A stretch of DNA of 64,000 nt from Elusimicrobiales bacterium (GCA_028713125.1 JAQTOU010000002.1:1-64000), one strand, 5' to 3'; shown: positions 1 to 7,077, counted from the stretch's first letter. Notes: generated by a model not told the origin, from the sequence alone. Program-made: numbers and translations.

Positions 1-152
1 AGCCCGGCGTTGAAATGATCATGCCCGGCGACCACGCCGAAATGACCGTTGAGCTGATCTCCGCTATCGCCATGGAAAAGGGCCTCCGCTTCGCTATCCG
101 CGAAGGCGGCCACACCGTGGGATCCGGAGTCGTCTCGGAGATAATAGAATAA
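1..152 (+). CDS. tuf: Elongation factor Tu, C-terminal end (5' truncated by window)
   Basis: Only the last 49 codons are inside the window, read from base 3 to the TAA at 150-152. They match EF-Tu beta-barrel domain III: MIMPGD, a stretch ending [13 protein letters not shown], and HTVGSGVV, which is close to invariant in bacterial EF-Tu. EF-Tu is the GTPase that delivers aminoacyl-tRNA to the ribosome. The stop codon is one base from the rpsJ start, as expected for the end of a str operon (rpsL-rpsG-fusA-tuf-rpsJ). The upstream members are outside the window. Confidence 0.97.
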   Translation, partial: PGVEMIMPGDHAEMTVELISAIAMEKGLRFAIREGGHTVGSGVVSEIIE

Positions 153-153
153 T

Positions 154-498
154 ATGGCCGAATCCAAAAAAACCGAAGAGAACAAGCCGGCGGCGCAGCA
201 GCGCATCCGGATAAGGCTGAACTCCTACGACTACAGGCTGATCGACCAGTCGACCGTGAAGATCATCGATACCGCGAAGCGCACTGGCGCTCTTATCGCG
301 GGCCCGGTGCTTCTGCCGACCCGGATCCGCAAGTACACTGTGAACCGCTCGGTTCACGTGGACAAGAAGTCGCGGGAGCAGTTCGAGATGCGCATACACA
401 AGCGCCTCATCGAGCTGATCAGCCCGACCCAGAAAACGGTGGACGAGCTTATGAAGCTCGATCTCCCCAGCGGCGTGGAAGTAGAGATAAAACTCTGA
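154..498 (+). CDS. rpsJ: 30S ribosomal protein S10 (NusE)
   Basis: The 114-aa product carries the S10 core from about residue 17 ([14 protein letters not shown]) through [16 protein letters not shown] to the C-terminus VEVEIKL. S10 is part of the 30S head and, as NusE, of transcription antitermination complexes. It has about 15 extra polar N-terminal residues rich in Lys, Glu and Ala compared with the usual ~100-105 aa. It starts one base after tuf, so the two are almost certainly coupled. It is followed by a strong terminator rather than by rplC, so the S10 ribosomal operon must lie elsewhere. Confidence 0.98.
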   Translation: MAESKKTEENKPAAQQRIRIRLNSYDYRLIDQSTVKIIDTAKRTGALIAGPVLLPTRIRKYTVNRSVHVDKKSREQFEMRIHKRLIELISPTQKTVDELMKLDLPSGVEVEIKL

Positions 499-530
499 TC
501 CACGGCTAGCCCAAAGCTTGCTTTTGCCAA

Positions 531-568
531 CCCTGGCTGGTTCGTAAGGACCAGCCAGGGTTTTATTT
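531..568 (+). terminator. Rho-independent terminator of the tuf-rpsJ operon
   Basis: A perfect 10-bp stem (CCCTGGCTGG at 531-540, CCAGCCAGGG at 551-560) with a 10-base loop is followed by TTTTATTT. It ends the str operon directly after rpsJ. Its stem sequence is unrelated to the CCGCCGGG stem of the dispersed intergenic module. Confidence 0.93.
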
Positions 569-591
569 GGCCCTCTCATTTGAAGGAGGGC

Positions 592-675
592 ATAGGGGAC
601 GCTGATGACTAAATGACTATTTATTTGCAAGTCATTTAATACCGGAGGGGCAGTCCGGCGGTTTTGTTTTGTTAG
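592..675 (+). repeat. Dispersed intergenic module, copy 1
   Basis: It begins with the 19-base head ATAGGGGACGCTGATGACT and has the small inverted repeat AAATGACT / AGTCATTT. A variant terminator hairpin (CCGGA...TCCGG) and GGTTTTGTTTT tail follow. The usual TAGAAT is not fused here; a TAGAAT occurs 56 bases further on at 731-736, again behind a T-rich stretch. Confidence 0.85.
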
Positions 676-755
676 GTTTACAGACAGGCGCCAGGAGTCT
701 TTTACGCTATGACGGCGCGTTTCGTTTTAGTAGAATGGGGGCTGGGGGGGACAAT

Positions 756-1109
756 ATGGAAAAGATCAGGGAGATGCGCGTCTTTATCGAATCTGAAGAA
801 ATATCCGACCGGGTCTGGAAGCACATGGCCGCCTGGGAGGAATTTGCCAGGAATACACTGGGGATGGAGCTGGTGAACAGCATGGATTCCATCAACACCT
901 GCATAGCGGAGAGCTACAGCCACAAGAGCCATCATGGCCGGCTGCATTATTTATACATGGCCCGCGGGGCGCTGTTCAAGTCTTTCATCCTGCTTGAAAA
1001 GGCTGGACGGAGGGAACTCGGAGAGGTAGCGGACTTCAAAGAAAGCCTGGAAAAACTTATGCCCCAGATAAACGAGTACATCCAGTCCACAGAGCACTCC
1101 ACAGAATAG
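756..1109 (+). CDS. Four-helix bundle protein (S23 / rRNA intervening-sequence protein family)
   Basis: The 117-aa helical protein fits the family first found in 23S rRNA intervening sequences and now seen as stand-alone genes: RVWKHMAAWEEFARNTLGMEL, then a central SMDSINTCIAESY and a YLYMARGALFKSF helix. The biochemical role of the family is not established; members form helical oligomers with a basic groove. I chose the ATG at 756, behind a G-rich stretch. An in-frame ATG at 735 overlaps the TAGAAT hexamer (731-736) and is less likely. The gene lies between two full copies of the dispersed module and forms its own transcription unit. No rRNA gene is near, so this is not an rRNA insertion. 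Confidence 0.82.
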   Translation: MEKIREMRVFIESEEISDRVWKHMAAWEEFARNTLGMELVNSMDSINTCIAESYSHKSHHGRLHYLYMARGALFKSFILLEKAGRRELGEVADFKESLEKLMPQINEYIQSTEHSTE

Positions 1110-1130
1110 CCGGCGCTTGTATTCTATGGG

Positions 1131-1218
1131 ATAGGGGACTCTGATGACTAAATGACTATTTATTAACAAGTCATTTAAAACCGCTGGAGAAGGCCCGGCG
1201 GTTTTGTTTTGGTAGAAT
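1131..1218 (+). repeat. Dispersed terminator-promoter module, copy 2 (full length)
   Basis: This is the most complete copy. It contains the ATAGGGGAC head, the AAATGACT/AGTCATTT inverted repeat (around 1150-1178), a degenerate terminator stem, the GGTTTTGTTTT tail and TAGAAT at 1213-1218. The hexamer ends 6 bases before the ATG at 1225, so it could both end the four-helix gene and start a leaderless mRNA for the next gene. Confidence 0.88.
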
Positions 1219-1224
1219 TGGGGG

Positions 1225-1740
1225 ATGGGCGAACTGGAATACAGTAATAGGGCGGTAATGATCGGCGGGAGGAGCAAGGCGGAGCTGCGGGAGCAGCTTG
1301 GACGGGCTTCTGTCGCGCTGAACAAGTATGCCGAGGAACTTTTTGCCAGCGAGTTGTTCTTTGTTTCGGAGGCGCGCTATTCTCTTGATATTGTGGAGAC
1401 TTCCGTAGAGAGGCTAGGGTTTCCCCGGGGGGCTACCATGGGCGAGCTGTTGGCCAGGGCCGGGAGCCTGAGCCTTGGCGTCTGCCCGCTTGAGCTTGGA
1501 CCCTGCCTGCGGCTGGAGTACCTTGACCAGCCGGAGGTGGATCCGGGGCAGACGGCCCGGTCCGCCCGGGCGCCCGCGGGGGCTATTACTGTTGTGTCCG
1601 CGCCGCTTTCAGCGGACGACGAGTTCCCTAAAGGCTTCTATTTGCGGCGTGCGGATGGCGTGCTGTGGCTGCGCGGCTACCGCTCTCCCCAGAACCACGT
1701 CTGGTCTCCGGACGACCGCCTTGTCTTTGCGCGGATCTGA
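1225..1740 (+). CDS. Conserved hypothetical protein, leaderless
   Basis: The 171-aa soluble protein has no signal peptide. I cannot assign a function. The middle and C-terminus (MGELLARAGSLSLGVCPLEL, GPCLRLEYLDQP, then a Trp-rich end with LWLRGY and HVWSPDDRLVFAR) resemble a small unnamed family I recall from uncultured candidate-phylum bacteria with the pattern LG..LCP.E.GP.LRL.Y.DQP; this is recollection, not a search. The N-terminus holds YSLDIVETSVERLGF. There is no Shine-Dalgarno: TAGAAT at 1213-1218 lies 6 bases before the ATG, which points to a leaderless transcript. It is transcribed alone, with a partial module head downstream at about 1748. Confidence 0.7.
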   Translation: MGELEYSNRAVMIGGRSKAELREQLGRASVALNKYAEELFASELFFVSEARYSLDIVETSVERLGFPRGATMGELLARAGSLSLGVCPLELGPCLRLEYLDQPEVDPGQTARSARAPAGAITVVSAPLSADDEFPKGFYLRRADGVLWLRGYRSPQNHVWSPDDRLVFARI

Positions 1741-1764
1741 CGAGGGATATAGGGGACGCCGCGT

Positions 1765-1793
1765 TTTACATTAAATCCGGAGTTAGATAAAAT
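1765..1793 (+). promoter_or_regulatory. Sigma-70-type promoter of the TetR gene, leaderless architecture
   Basis: TTTACA (1765-1770), a 17-base spacer and TAAAAT (1788-1793) are followed after only 6 bases by the ATG at 1800. The predicted transcription start falls on or next to the start codon. The promoter begins a few bases after a truncated module head (ATAGGGGACGC near 1748-1758). Confidence 0.75.
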
Positions 1794-1799
1794 TTGAAT

Positions 1800-2441
1800 A
1801 TGGCTAAAAAACACGGAACCGACAAGAACTGCTGCACCAGTGAAAAAGCCGCCGAAACCGCCATTAAATTAGTGGCCAAGCACGGCTTTGTCGAAACCAC
1901 TTTCAAGATGCTGGCCGGTGAACTTGGAATAAGCGAAGCGGAAGTCCTCCGCCTCTTTCCCAACAAGAACGCCTTGATGCAGGCGATGGTGCAGATCATC
2001 ATCCGGCACAACCACGCCGTAGTGGACGGGCTTGTCCGCAGCGGCGACGACGCCGGCTACCGCCTGCTTAGACACTGCGTGGGGAACGTCGCCTGGGCGG
2101 TGCGCAACCGGGGCGCTGAAACCCAGATACTGACGCTCCTCTATTACCTGGCCGGCCGCAGGAAGGAATTCGCCGACACTTTCGACCGGATGACGGCGGG
2201 CGGGCGGCAAAGGATCCTGAAGCACCTGCTGGCCGGCAAACGCGAGGGGATGTTCCATTTCACCAGCGATCCCGCGACCATCGCGGAACTCCTGCATCAC
2301 AGCCTGTTCGGCGCAATGCTTTACTCGGCTGCCGCCCCGAAAGGCAGCGTGAAGGAATCCGAGCTGGAAGCGTCGTGGATGAAGGTGATCATCGCGCTGA
2401 CGAATTACGACGGTCAGCCGACCCAGAACTTCGGGAGGTAA
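1800..2441 (+). CDS. TetR/AcrR-family transcriptional regulator
   Basis: The 213-aa protein has a TetR-type N-terminal helix-turn-helix at about residues 33-57 (TFKMLAGELGISEAEVLRLFPNK). It is preceded by the usual helix AAETAIKLVAKHGF, and the C-terminal part is all-helical and ligand-binding in this family. Such proteins are dimeric repressors that release DNA when they bind a small molecule. I chose the ATG at 1800 because the upstream in-frame TTG lies within the promoter-ATG gap. The N-terminal Cys-Cys pair (11-12) is unusual but not diagnostic. No transporter or enzyme gene is adjacent, so its target cannot be guessed beyond possible self-regulation. Confidence 0.88.
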   Translation: MAKKHGTDKNCCTSEKAAETAIKLVAKHGFVETTFKMLAGELGISEAEVLRLFPNKNALMQAMVQIIIRHNHAVVDGLVRSGDDAGYRLLRHCVGNVAWAVRNRGAETQILTLLYYLAGRRKEFADTFDRMTAGGRQRILKHLLAGKREGMFHFTSDPATIAELLHHSLFGAMLYSAAAPKGSVKESELEASWMKVIIALTNYDGQPTQNFGR

Positions 2442-2503
2442 AAGGGGGATAGGGGACGCTGCTTGAACCGATGGGGTGAGCGCCACCGGATAAGCCAGGT
2501 TAA

Positions 2504-3175
2504 ATGAAAATACTTATCTTGTTATCGCTGTGTTTGTCGCCGCTTTTCTGCCTTGGCGGGGACGTTGGTCTGCCGGCAGGGAGGGAGAGGATTAGGGTAA
2601 CCGCCCGTCAAATGTACCGGAGGGGGAAGGCCGATCTTGAAGCAAAGAGATATCCGGAAGCGATAAGTTCTTTTAAGGGATTGATAGACGGATTTCCCTC
2701 CGATCCCCTGGTTCCATCGGCCAGAAAATACCTGGCGATAGCCAAGGCGCGAAAAAAAGCGGCGGAGGCTGCCTCCGCCCGAGAGACTGCGCAGGGCGCC
2801 GAACAGCCGAAATTGATGCTGAAGCCTGTTTATCCGGAGCGAAAACCGGAGGAGGAGGAGGCCGTCCCTGTAAAAGGGAATCCGGCCAACTGCAAGCCCC
2901 ATCGCGCTAGCGACAGGCTTCGCGTCTGCAATTGGTATGACGCAATGGCATACTGCGAAGGGAGGCTCCCCACCGTGATCCAGCTGCAGGAACTGGACTT
3001 GGCCGAATGCTCGGGCGGGAATCAGCACGGCATATGCGGATGCAGGATCTGGTCCTCCCAAGGGGACGGCGCCAACGCCAAGACAGTTATCACCCACCTC
3101 GGCGGCGAAATTCAGACCGATAGGAAATCGCAATCTAATATATTCGTCCTGTGCGATAAACCAGCCGGCAACTGA
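2504..3175 (+). CDS. Secreted protein with TPR-like repeat and Cys-rich Lcl/DUF1566-like domain
   Basis: The 223-aa product has an N-terminal signal peptide (about residues 1-18). A TPR-like helical pair follows (MYRRGKADLEAKRYPEAISSF, VPSARKYLAIAKARKKAAE), then a Pro/Glu-rich linker. The C-terminal ~85-residue domain has six or more Cys and the pattern CNWYDAMAYCEG-RLPT, like the Lcl/DUF1566 or formylglycine-enzyme-like fold in which a protein is built around an AxxYC..RLPT motif. The same domain occurs twice in the gene at 39954, so the two are paralogues. The function is unknown; a cell-surface role is inferred. A partial module head (2449-2460) precedes it. Confidence 0.7.
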   Translation: MKILILLSLCLSPLFCLGGDVGLPAGRERIRVTARQMYRRGKADLEAKRYPEAISSFKGLIDGFPSDPLVPSARKYLAIAKARKKAAEAASARETAQGAEQPKLMLKPVYPERKPEEEEAVPVKGNPANCKPHRASDRLRVCNWYDAMAYCEGRLPTVIQLQELDLAECSGGNQHGICGCRIWSSQGDGANAKTVITHLGGEIQTDRKSQSNIFVLCDKPAGN

Positions 3176-3197
3176 CCGATCCCGGTATTAACGCGGG

Positions 3198-3280
3198 ATA
3201 GGGGACGTTAATGACTAAACGACTAATTGTCAGCGGCTTATTTAAAACCGCCGGGGAAATTTCCGGCGGTTTTCTTTTAG
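3198..3280 (+). repeat. Dispersed module, copy between convergent genes (no promoter hexamer)
   Basis: The head ATAGGGGACGTTAATGACT and a terminator stem CCGCCGGGGAAATTTCCGGCGG with TTTTCTTTTAG are present. It lies between a + gene and a - gene. The tail ends TTAGGGG, so the TAGAAT seen in codirectional copies is missing. Confidence 0.85.
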
Positions 3281-3297
3281 GGGAAGGCGGGGGAAGT

Positions 3298-3843
3298 TTA
3301 CTTCGGAAGCATGGCGGCCATGACGCGCTCGTATTCCGCCCGGGGGATCTCTTTTAATTCGTCGGTTATCAGCACGGTTTTGGTCCCGGCGAATACTTTT
3401 TTCGTGATCAGGGCCCCCTGGTTTATCGCGCCGGTTCCGGTAATAGCGCCCCCGGCCGCCAGTTTTATGTCGTAGGTCCAGGAGCTCAGGCCGGCGTCGG
3501 AATACGTAAGCGTCCCGGTGAAGGTCTTTTCGGCGTCCTGGGTGTCGTATACGAGCGAGGCGCCGCGCCTTTTCATGGTGGTTAGATAAGTGGTCGGCGG
3601 CACGGCAGGGCTTCCGCCGGGCTGGGTAAGGGTTTCGGTAATAAGCGAGCCGTCGGCGGAAACCTCCCTCTTCGCGGCCGAGGTCGTTCCGCCGTACGGG
3701 ACTTTCCCGTCCGCCGAGGAAAAGCGCGAGGGGCCGAAATAGAAGGCTGTCTTTGCCGGGCCTTCCGCGGCCGGGCCTTTTGAGCAGGCCAGGAAAAGAA
3801 AAGGGATAAGCATTGCCGCGTTCTTCAATGTGTTTGTTTTCAT
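3298..3843 (-). CDS. Predicted lipoprotein of unknown function
   Basis: The 181-aa product starts with a lipoprotein signal: positive N-terminus, hydrophobic core and lipobox LFLAC with Cys at residue 20. It is expected to be lipid-anchored. The mature part is Gly/Thr-rich and probably beta-structured (FTGTLTYSDAGLSSWTYDIKLAAGG). It ends with a short helical tail ERVMAAMLPK. No known domain is recognised. The gene is convergent with the gene before it, the intergenic module serving as terminator. There is no clear Shine-Dalgarno before the ATG at 3843. Confidence 0.75.
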   Translation of the reverse strand: MKTNTLKNAAMLIPFLFLACSKGPAAEGPAKTAFYFGPSRFSSADGKVPYGGTTSAAKREVSADGSLITETLTQPGGSPAVPPTTYLTTMKRRGASLVYDTQDAEKTFTGTLTYSDAGLSSWTYDIKLAAGGAITGTGAINQGALITKKVFAGTKTVLITDELKEIPRAEYERVMAAMLPK

Positions 3844-3886
3844 ATGTTTTAGAGGGTCTCTTCAGGGATATGTTACAACATCCTCC

Positions 3887-3924
3887 GACCGCCGGGGAAG
3901 CCGGCGGTTTTGTTTTTGTAGAAT
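3887..3924 (+). repeat. Dispersed terminator-promoter module, short copy
   Basis: The short form has a terminator stem CCGCCGGGG/CCGGCGG, a TTTTGTTTTTG tail and TAGAAT at 3919-3924. It lies between divergent genes, so termination is not needed here, yet the hexamer is retained 37 bases before the ATG at 3962. Confidence 0.8.
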
Positions 3925-3961
3925 ATTAGCTGAAGTCTTTTATAGCGGAGCGAGAGGGGAT

Positions 3962-4438
3962 ATGAAGGAATTGAAGGCCGAAGACCTTATTCGGATATAT
4001 TCGCTGAAGCCGCATCCTGAGGGCGGGTTTTACCGCGAGACTTACAAGTCCGCGGCGAGGGACAAGAGCGGCAGGCATTTTTGCACCGGGATCTATTTCC
4101 TGCTGCCGAGAAAGGCCACGTCCAGGATGCACCGCCTGAAGTCGGACGAGATGTGGCATCACTACGGCGGCGGCGCTCTGACCGTGGGGATGATCTTTCC
4201 CGACGGCAGGGAGGAGCGGGTGGCGGTCGGGCCCGACGCCGGGGCGGGGGAGGTGCAGCAGTTCGTGGTCCCCGCCGGAACTTGGTTCGGGGCCTGGCCG
4301 AAGCCGGGCGCCGCTTTCGCTTTCGTCGGCTGCACGGTGTCGCCCGGGTTCGAGTTCTCCGATTTTGAGTTCGGGGAGCGGGCTTTCCTGCTGAAAGAAT
4401 TCCCTTCTTCCGGGAAACTGATCAGGCTCCTGACCTGA
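3962..4438 (+). CDS. Cupin-fold protein, DUF985 (cupin_5) family
   Basis: The 158-aa cytosolic protein carries the DUF985 hallmarks: HPEGGFYRETY near residue 18, SRMHRLKSDEMWHHYGGGAL in the middle and the later VPAGTWFGAWP. The conserved His and Glu residues line a cupin pocket that may bind metal. DUF985 proteins are small single-domain cupins without a settled reaction, possibly sugar-related. The ATG at 3962 is chosen because the family begins with the helix LIRIYSLKPHPEGG just after it; the frame remains open for 44 further codons upstream through the intergenic module. Confidence 0.88.
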   Translation: MKELKAEDLIRIYSLKPHPEGGFYRETYKSAARDKSGRHFCTGIYFLLPRKATSRMHRLKSDEMWHHYGGGALTVGMIFPDGREERVAVGPDAGAGEVQQFVVPAGTWFGAWPKPGAAFAFVGCTVSPGFEFSDFEFGERAFLLKEFPSSGKLIRLLT

Positions 4439-4523
4439 ACGAGGGAAAAAGGCTTGCCGTAGGGGTTAAAACTTTAAATAATGGTATATAGCGCCCCGGA
4501 AGGGGCTTTGGACCAGGAGAGAA

Positions 4524-5021
4524 ATGACGACTAAAATTAATCTTGGACTTTCACTTACGCTGAACGTGATGCTTGGCTTTGTGATATTGCAAAACAACAA
4601 AAAGCCGGTGGCCCTTTCTGATTTCAGGGACGCCGTAGCGGATATCCGCGTTCCCGCCGAGGTTCTGCCTACTCCCGCGCCCGAGACCGTTTTTGTGGAG
4701 GCCGCCCCGGCTGCGGCTGCCGTTGCAGAGCAGGCCCCGGCTCCTGCCCCCGCCCGGGCCCAGGCGATCATAGTCGCGAATGACCTGGCCGCTTATAAGC
4801 AGGAGATGGCTGAAGACAGGGATGTGGTGGTAAGCAATCTCTTCCGCTCGGAAAAGAACTGCGACAGGGCCATGCACGCCGCTGTGCGCAGGCTGCAGGT
4901 CGCAGGGAAAGAAGTTCTCTTCTCCTGCCTTATGCCGGCCACCGGCGGCGGAACTTTCTACCTGATCCGCCTGGTCTCGGTCGCCCCGGAGATACCGATG
5001 ATGGTGTCCAGTGGCAGGTAG
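4524..5021 (+). CDS. Membrane-anchored protein with Ala/Pro-rich linker, unknown
   Basis: The 165-aa protein has one N-terminal membrane segment (INLGLSLTLNVMLGFVIL, residues 5-22), an Ala/Pro-rich linker (about 45-85) and a helical C-terminal domain with two Cys (CDRAMHAAVRRL and FSCLMPATGG). It is probably tethered to the inner membrane with the domain outside the cytoplasm. I recognise no family. A compact hairpin GCCCC-GGAA-GGGGC lies at about 4493-4506 between a TATATA box and the Shine-Dalgarno (GGAGAG), so it would be near the 5' end of the mRNA. A full dispersed module follows. Confidence 0.65.
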   Translation: MTTKINLGLSLTLNVMLGFVILQNNKKPVALSDFRDAVADIRVPAEVLPTPAPETVFVEAAPAAAAVAEQAPAPAPARAQAIIVANDLAAYKQEMAEDRDVVVSNLFRSEKNCDRAMHAAVRRLQVAGKEVLFSCLMPATGGGTFYLIRLVSVAPEIPMMVSSGR

Positions 5022-5102
5022 GGACGCACATGACTTTATGACTTTTTATTAACAAGTTATTCGAGACCGCCGGGGAAGCCCGGCGGTTTTGTTTTGTAGA
5101 AT
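5019..5102 (+). repeat. Dispersed terminator-promoter module, full-length copy
   Basis: The copy runs from TAGGGACGC, where TAG is also the stop codon of the upstream gene, through a degenerate AT-rich inverted repeat. It continues into the perfect terminator stem CCGCCGGG-GAAG-CCCGGCGG, TTTTGTTTTG and TAGAAT at 5097-5102. The hexamer ends 6 bases before the ATG at 5109. Confidence 0.9.
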
Positions 5103-5108
5103 CTTGGT

Positions 5109-5414
5109 ATGCAGCCTGATTATCCGCTTTATGAGGAGTTGGTGCGCCGGGGATCGCGCGGGCGCTGGTTCTGGCTCGCCGGCGTCTGGCTTTATTCGGC
5201 CGGGGTGATCGGGCTCAGCCTTGTCCTTGTCGTGCTGCCGGTGGCGATCTTCTTCAAGTTCGGGAAGATGAGCATATACTACGCGGCGGCTGCCCTGGCT
5301 ATGGCCGGGCTGGCGATGGCAGGCAGCCTGCTGAAAAGGGCCTCCTACAAGATAGCCCTGGGCGAGGGGATAGATATCACCAAATATTTCGAGAAGCCAG
5401 CGGGGCGGGTGTGA
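5109..5414 (+). CDS. Small membrane protein with two TM segments, leaderless
   Basis: The 101-aa product has two strong membrane helices (about residues 22-45 and 57-75) linked by a short basic loop with KFGKMS. A soluble C-terminal tail ends TKYFEKPAGRV. No domain is recognised. No Shine-Dalgarno is present; TAGAAT lies 6 bases before the ATG. It is followed after 40 bases by a CvpA-like gene on the same strand, and the two may form a unit. Confidence 0.65.
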   Translation: MQPDYPLYEELVRRGSRGRWFWLAGVWLYSAGVIGLSLVLVVLPVAIFFKFGKMSIYYAAAALAMAGLAMAGSLLKRASYKIALGEGIDITKYFEKPAGRV

Positions 5415-5454
5415 AGATCATGAAAATAATAAGATGGGGGACGCACAGAGCAAT

Positions 5455-6159
5455 ATGAACCTGGACCTCTGGATCCTTGCGGCGCTTGGCTTATTCGCTT
5501 TGATCGGTTTCTATACTGGCGCTATCCAGCAAGTTTCCCACTGGATAGGGATCATCGCCGCTTATTTCTTCGCCAAGCCCCTCGCCGCGCTGCTCGCTCC
5601 GGCTATTTCCGGGCGCATGGGCTGGCCGCCGGCGCTGGTAACCGTCGGTTTAAGCGCGCTTTCCATGCCCGTTATCCTGATCGTAGTGACTCTGATCGCG
5701 CGCGGGATAATCAACGCTATCATCCCGGGCAAGCAGCGCAATCTGCCCGACCGGGTCGCCGGGATCTTCCTGGGCGCGGGCAAGATCGGAGTGATCGCCT
5801 GGCTCGCGCTTGCCGCCGTCCTCGCTTTCGAGGGGCCGCTGGCCAAGCATCTTCCCCGCGCCGAAGCCGCCCTGAACGCTTCCTCGGCCGCGGCCTTCAC
5901 GCGCAAGCACAGCCCTTTTGATACGGCTTCGCTAGCGGCGCTGGATAAGTTCCGCGCTGTGGCCGCGATGCGCGACGACCCAAAAATATCGAAGGCCCTG
6001 CTCAACGATCCGGCCCTGAAAGCCCTCCTCAACGATCCCGCTTTGAAGCGGGCCCTGGAAAAAGGCGACGCCTCGGCCCTGCTCGAGAACCCGCAGGTAA
6101 AGAAGCTGCTCGCGGACCCGGAGCTGGTTAAAAAAATGGATTCGCTGGCGGACCATTGA
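5455..6159 (+). CDS. CvpA-family-like membrane protein
   Basis: The protein has four hydrophobic helices in the first ~135 residues (NLDLWILAALGLFALIGFYTGAIQQVSHWIGIIAAYFFAKPLA and following), in the arrangement of the CvpA/colicin V production family. A soluble tail then carries a short repeat (NDPALKALLNDPALKRALEKGD..LLENPQVKKLLADPEL). That tail is a ~9-residue repeat around DP or NP, reminiscent of the heptad-like tails of some CvpA-like and STI1-type proteins. CvpA proteins are inner-membrane proteins of unsettled function. The start at 5455 gives the usual CvpA N-terminus; an in-frame ATG at 5434 adds seven residues. Confidence 0.7.
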   Translation: MNLDLWILAALGLFALIGFYTGAIQQVSHWIGIIAAYFFAKPLAALLAPAISGRMGWPPALVTVGLSALSMPVILIVVTLIARGIINAIIPGKQRNLPDRVAGIFLGAGKIGVIAWLALAAVLAFEGPLAKHLPRAEAALNASSAAAFTRKHSPFDTASLAALDKFRAVAAMRDDPKISKALLNDPALKALLNDPALKRALEKGDASALLENPQVKKLLADPELVKKMDSLADH

Positions 6160-6246
6160 GGCAACTTCAAGATGCGACAGTGAACGCTGGTTATTAAAAG
6201 CTATTCGAGACGTCTGGAAGTATTGTGTTTTTTGTTTTAGCGGGTT

Positions 6247-6289
6247 AAAAAAGGAAGGGGACGCTGAATATGTCAGCGTCCCCTTCCTT
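6247..6289 (-). terminator. REP-like perfect palindrome acting as terminator of the minus-strand gene
   Basis: A 17-bp perfect stem (6251-6267 with 6273-6289) encloses a 5-base loop. Its arms contain GGGGACGCTGA and the complement TCAGCGTCCCC, the same core as the module head. Read on the minus strand it is followed by TTTTTTAA, so it can terminate the gene ending at 6303. A degraded module copy lies just upstream (6181-6240). Confidence 0.85.
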
Positions 6290-6302
6290 ATATGTGCGGC
6301 GG

Positions 6303-6677
6303 TTACTTCTTTGCGGCGGCGGGGGCGGCCTTAACTTCCGCGAAGGAGGCGACCTTCAGCGCGGCCAGCGGGTATTTGGGCGGGTTCGGGGGAAGGTACT
6401 CGCCCTTCACGGTGACGGTCTTGCCGGCCAGTTTTTCGAGGGGCTTGAAAACCTTCTTGTCGGCGCCGGGGAGCAGTTTTATGCTTTCCTCGCCGGCCTT
6501 GAGAAGGATAGTGTCGTACTTCTCGTTCTTCTTCGGGTCGGCCTTCTGGACTGAGATGACGCCGGTCTTCTCCGTCAGCTCGGTCTTCTTCTCCTGCTTC
6601 TGGGCCTGGGCCCAGGCGCCGGCAGTGCCGGCAAGCAGGGTGAGAGCGATAAAACCGCCAAGTATCCTGTTCTTCAT
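6303..6677 (-). CDS. Small secreted protein, unknown
   Basis: The 124-aa product has an N-terminal signal peptide ending near AWAQA (about residue 25). The mature domain of ~85 residues is Lys-rich and probably a beta-barrel (TGVISVQK, ILLKAGEESIKLLPG, KLAGKTVTVKGEYL). This pattern, KLAGKxVxVxGxx, recalls small OB-like bacterial domains. The start at 6677 is supported by AGGAGA seven bases upstream on the minus strand; a longer upstream extension has no signal. The REP-like palindrome is its terminator. Confidence 0.75.
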   Translation of the reverse strand: MKNRILGGFIALTLLAGTAGAWAQAQKQEKKTELTEKTGVISVQKADPKKNEKYDTILLKAGEESIKLLPGADKKVFKPLEKLAGKTVTVKGEYLPPNPPKYPLAALKVASFAEVKAAPAAAKK

Positions 6678-6780
6678 ATTTAAATCTCCTTTAATACGCG
6701 CTGGACTATATTCGAATGGTACATTTTTCAAGAAGCCTGGAAAAGGGGGGATTTTTTCACCTTGGAAAAGGGGCGGGGTT

Positions 6781-6810
6781 TTGCATTTGACGCTGGAAAA
6801 CATCTATTCT
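6781..6810 (+). promoter_or_regulatory. Probable leaderless promoter of the DUF2007 gene
   Basis: TTGCAT (6781-6786), an 18-base spacer and TATTCT (6805-6810) are followed after 7 bases by ATG at 6818. TATTCT also precedes the gene at 12942 at the same distance. Confidence 0.55.
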
Positions 6811-6817
6811 TATGGGC

Positions 6818-7048
6818 ATGGAAGACAAACCTTTAGAGACAATTTATGAGGCGCAGAATTCGGCGGAGGCGGAGATGCTCTGCGGGGTTCTTAAGTCCAA
6901 TGGGATCAAATGCGTTCTGCTGGACAGGAACGCGAGCGCTATGGTGGCCGGTTTCGGCCCGGCTATTCCAGTGAGACTGGCGGTCATAGCCGAAGACCGG
7001 GAAAAAGCTATAGAGCTGTTAAGATCATTCAAGTATAACGAAGAGTAG
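6818..7048 (+). CDS. DUF2007-family putative signal-transducing protein
   Basis: The 76-aa protein matches the small DUF2007 fold (ferredoxin-like beta-alpha-beta): ETIYEAQNSAEAEMLCGVLKSNGI near the N-terminus, a variable loop, and VRLAVIAEDREKAIELLRSF at the end. These proteins are proposed to be small regulatory or adaptor domains, with no proven ligand. I chose the ATG at 6818 since it lies 7 bases after TATTCT; an in-frame ATG at 6812 adds two residues. It precedes the Sel1 gene by 29 bases in the same direction. Confidence 0.8.
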   Translation: MEDKPLETIYEAQNSAEAEMLCGVLKSNGIKCVLLDRNASAMVAGFGPAIPVRLAVIAEDREKAIELLRSFKYNEE

Positions 7049-7077
7049 CGGAAAAGGCCCGGGGAAACTTTTTATAT

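Noticed and set aside
756-1109. Four-helix bundle gene as an insertion inside 23S rRNA
   Set aside because: It lies between protein genes with no rRNA sequence nearby. It is a stand-alone family member.
3926-4162. Antisense frame over the cupin gene and its upstream region
   Set aside because: The sense gene shows all DUF985 motifs. The frame on the other strand has no supporting signals.
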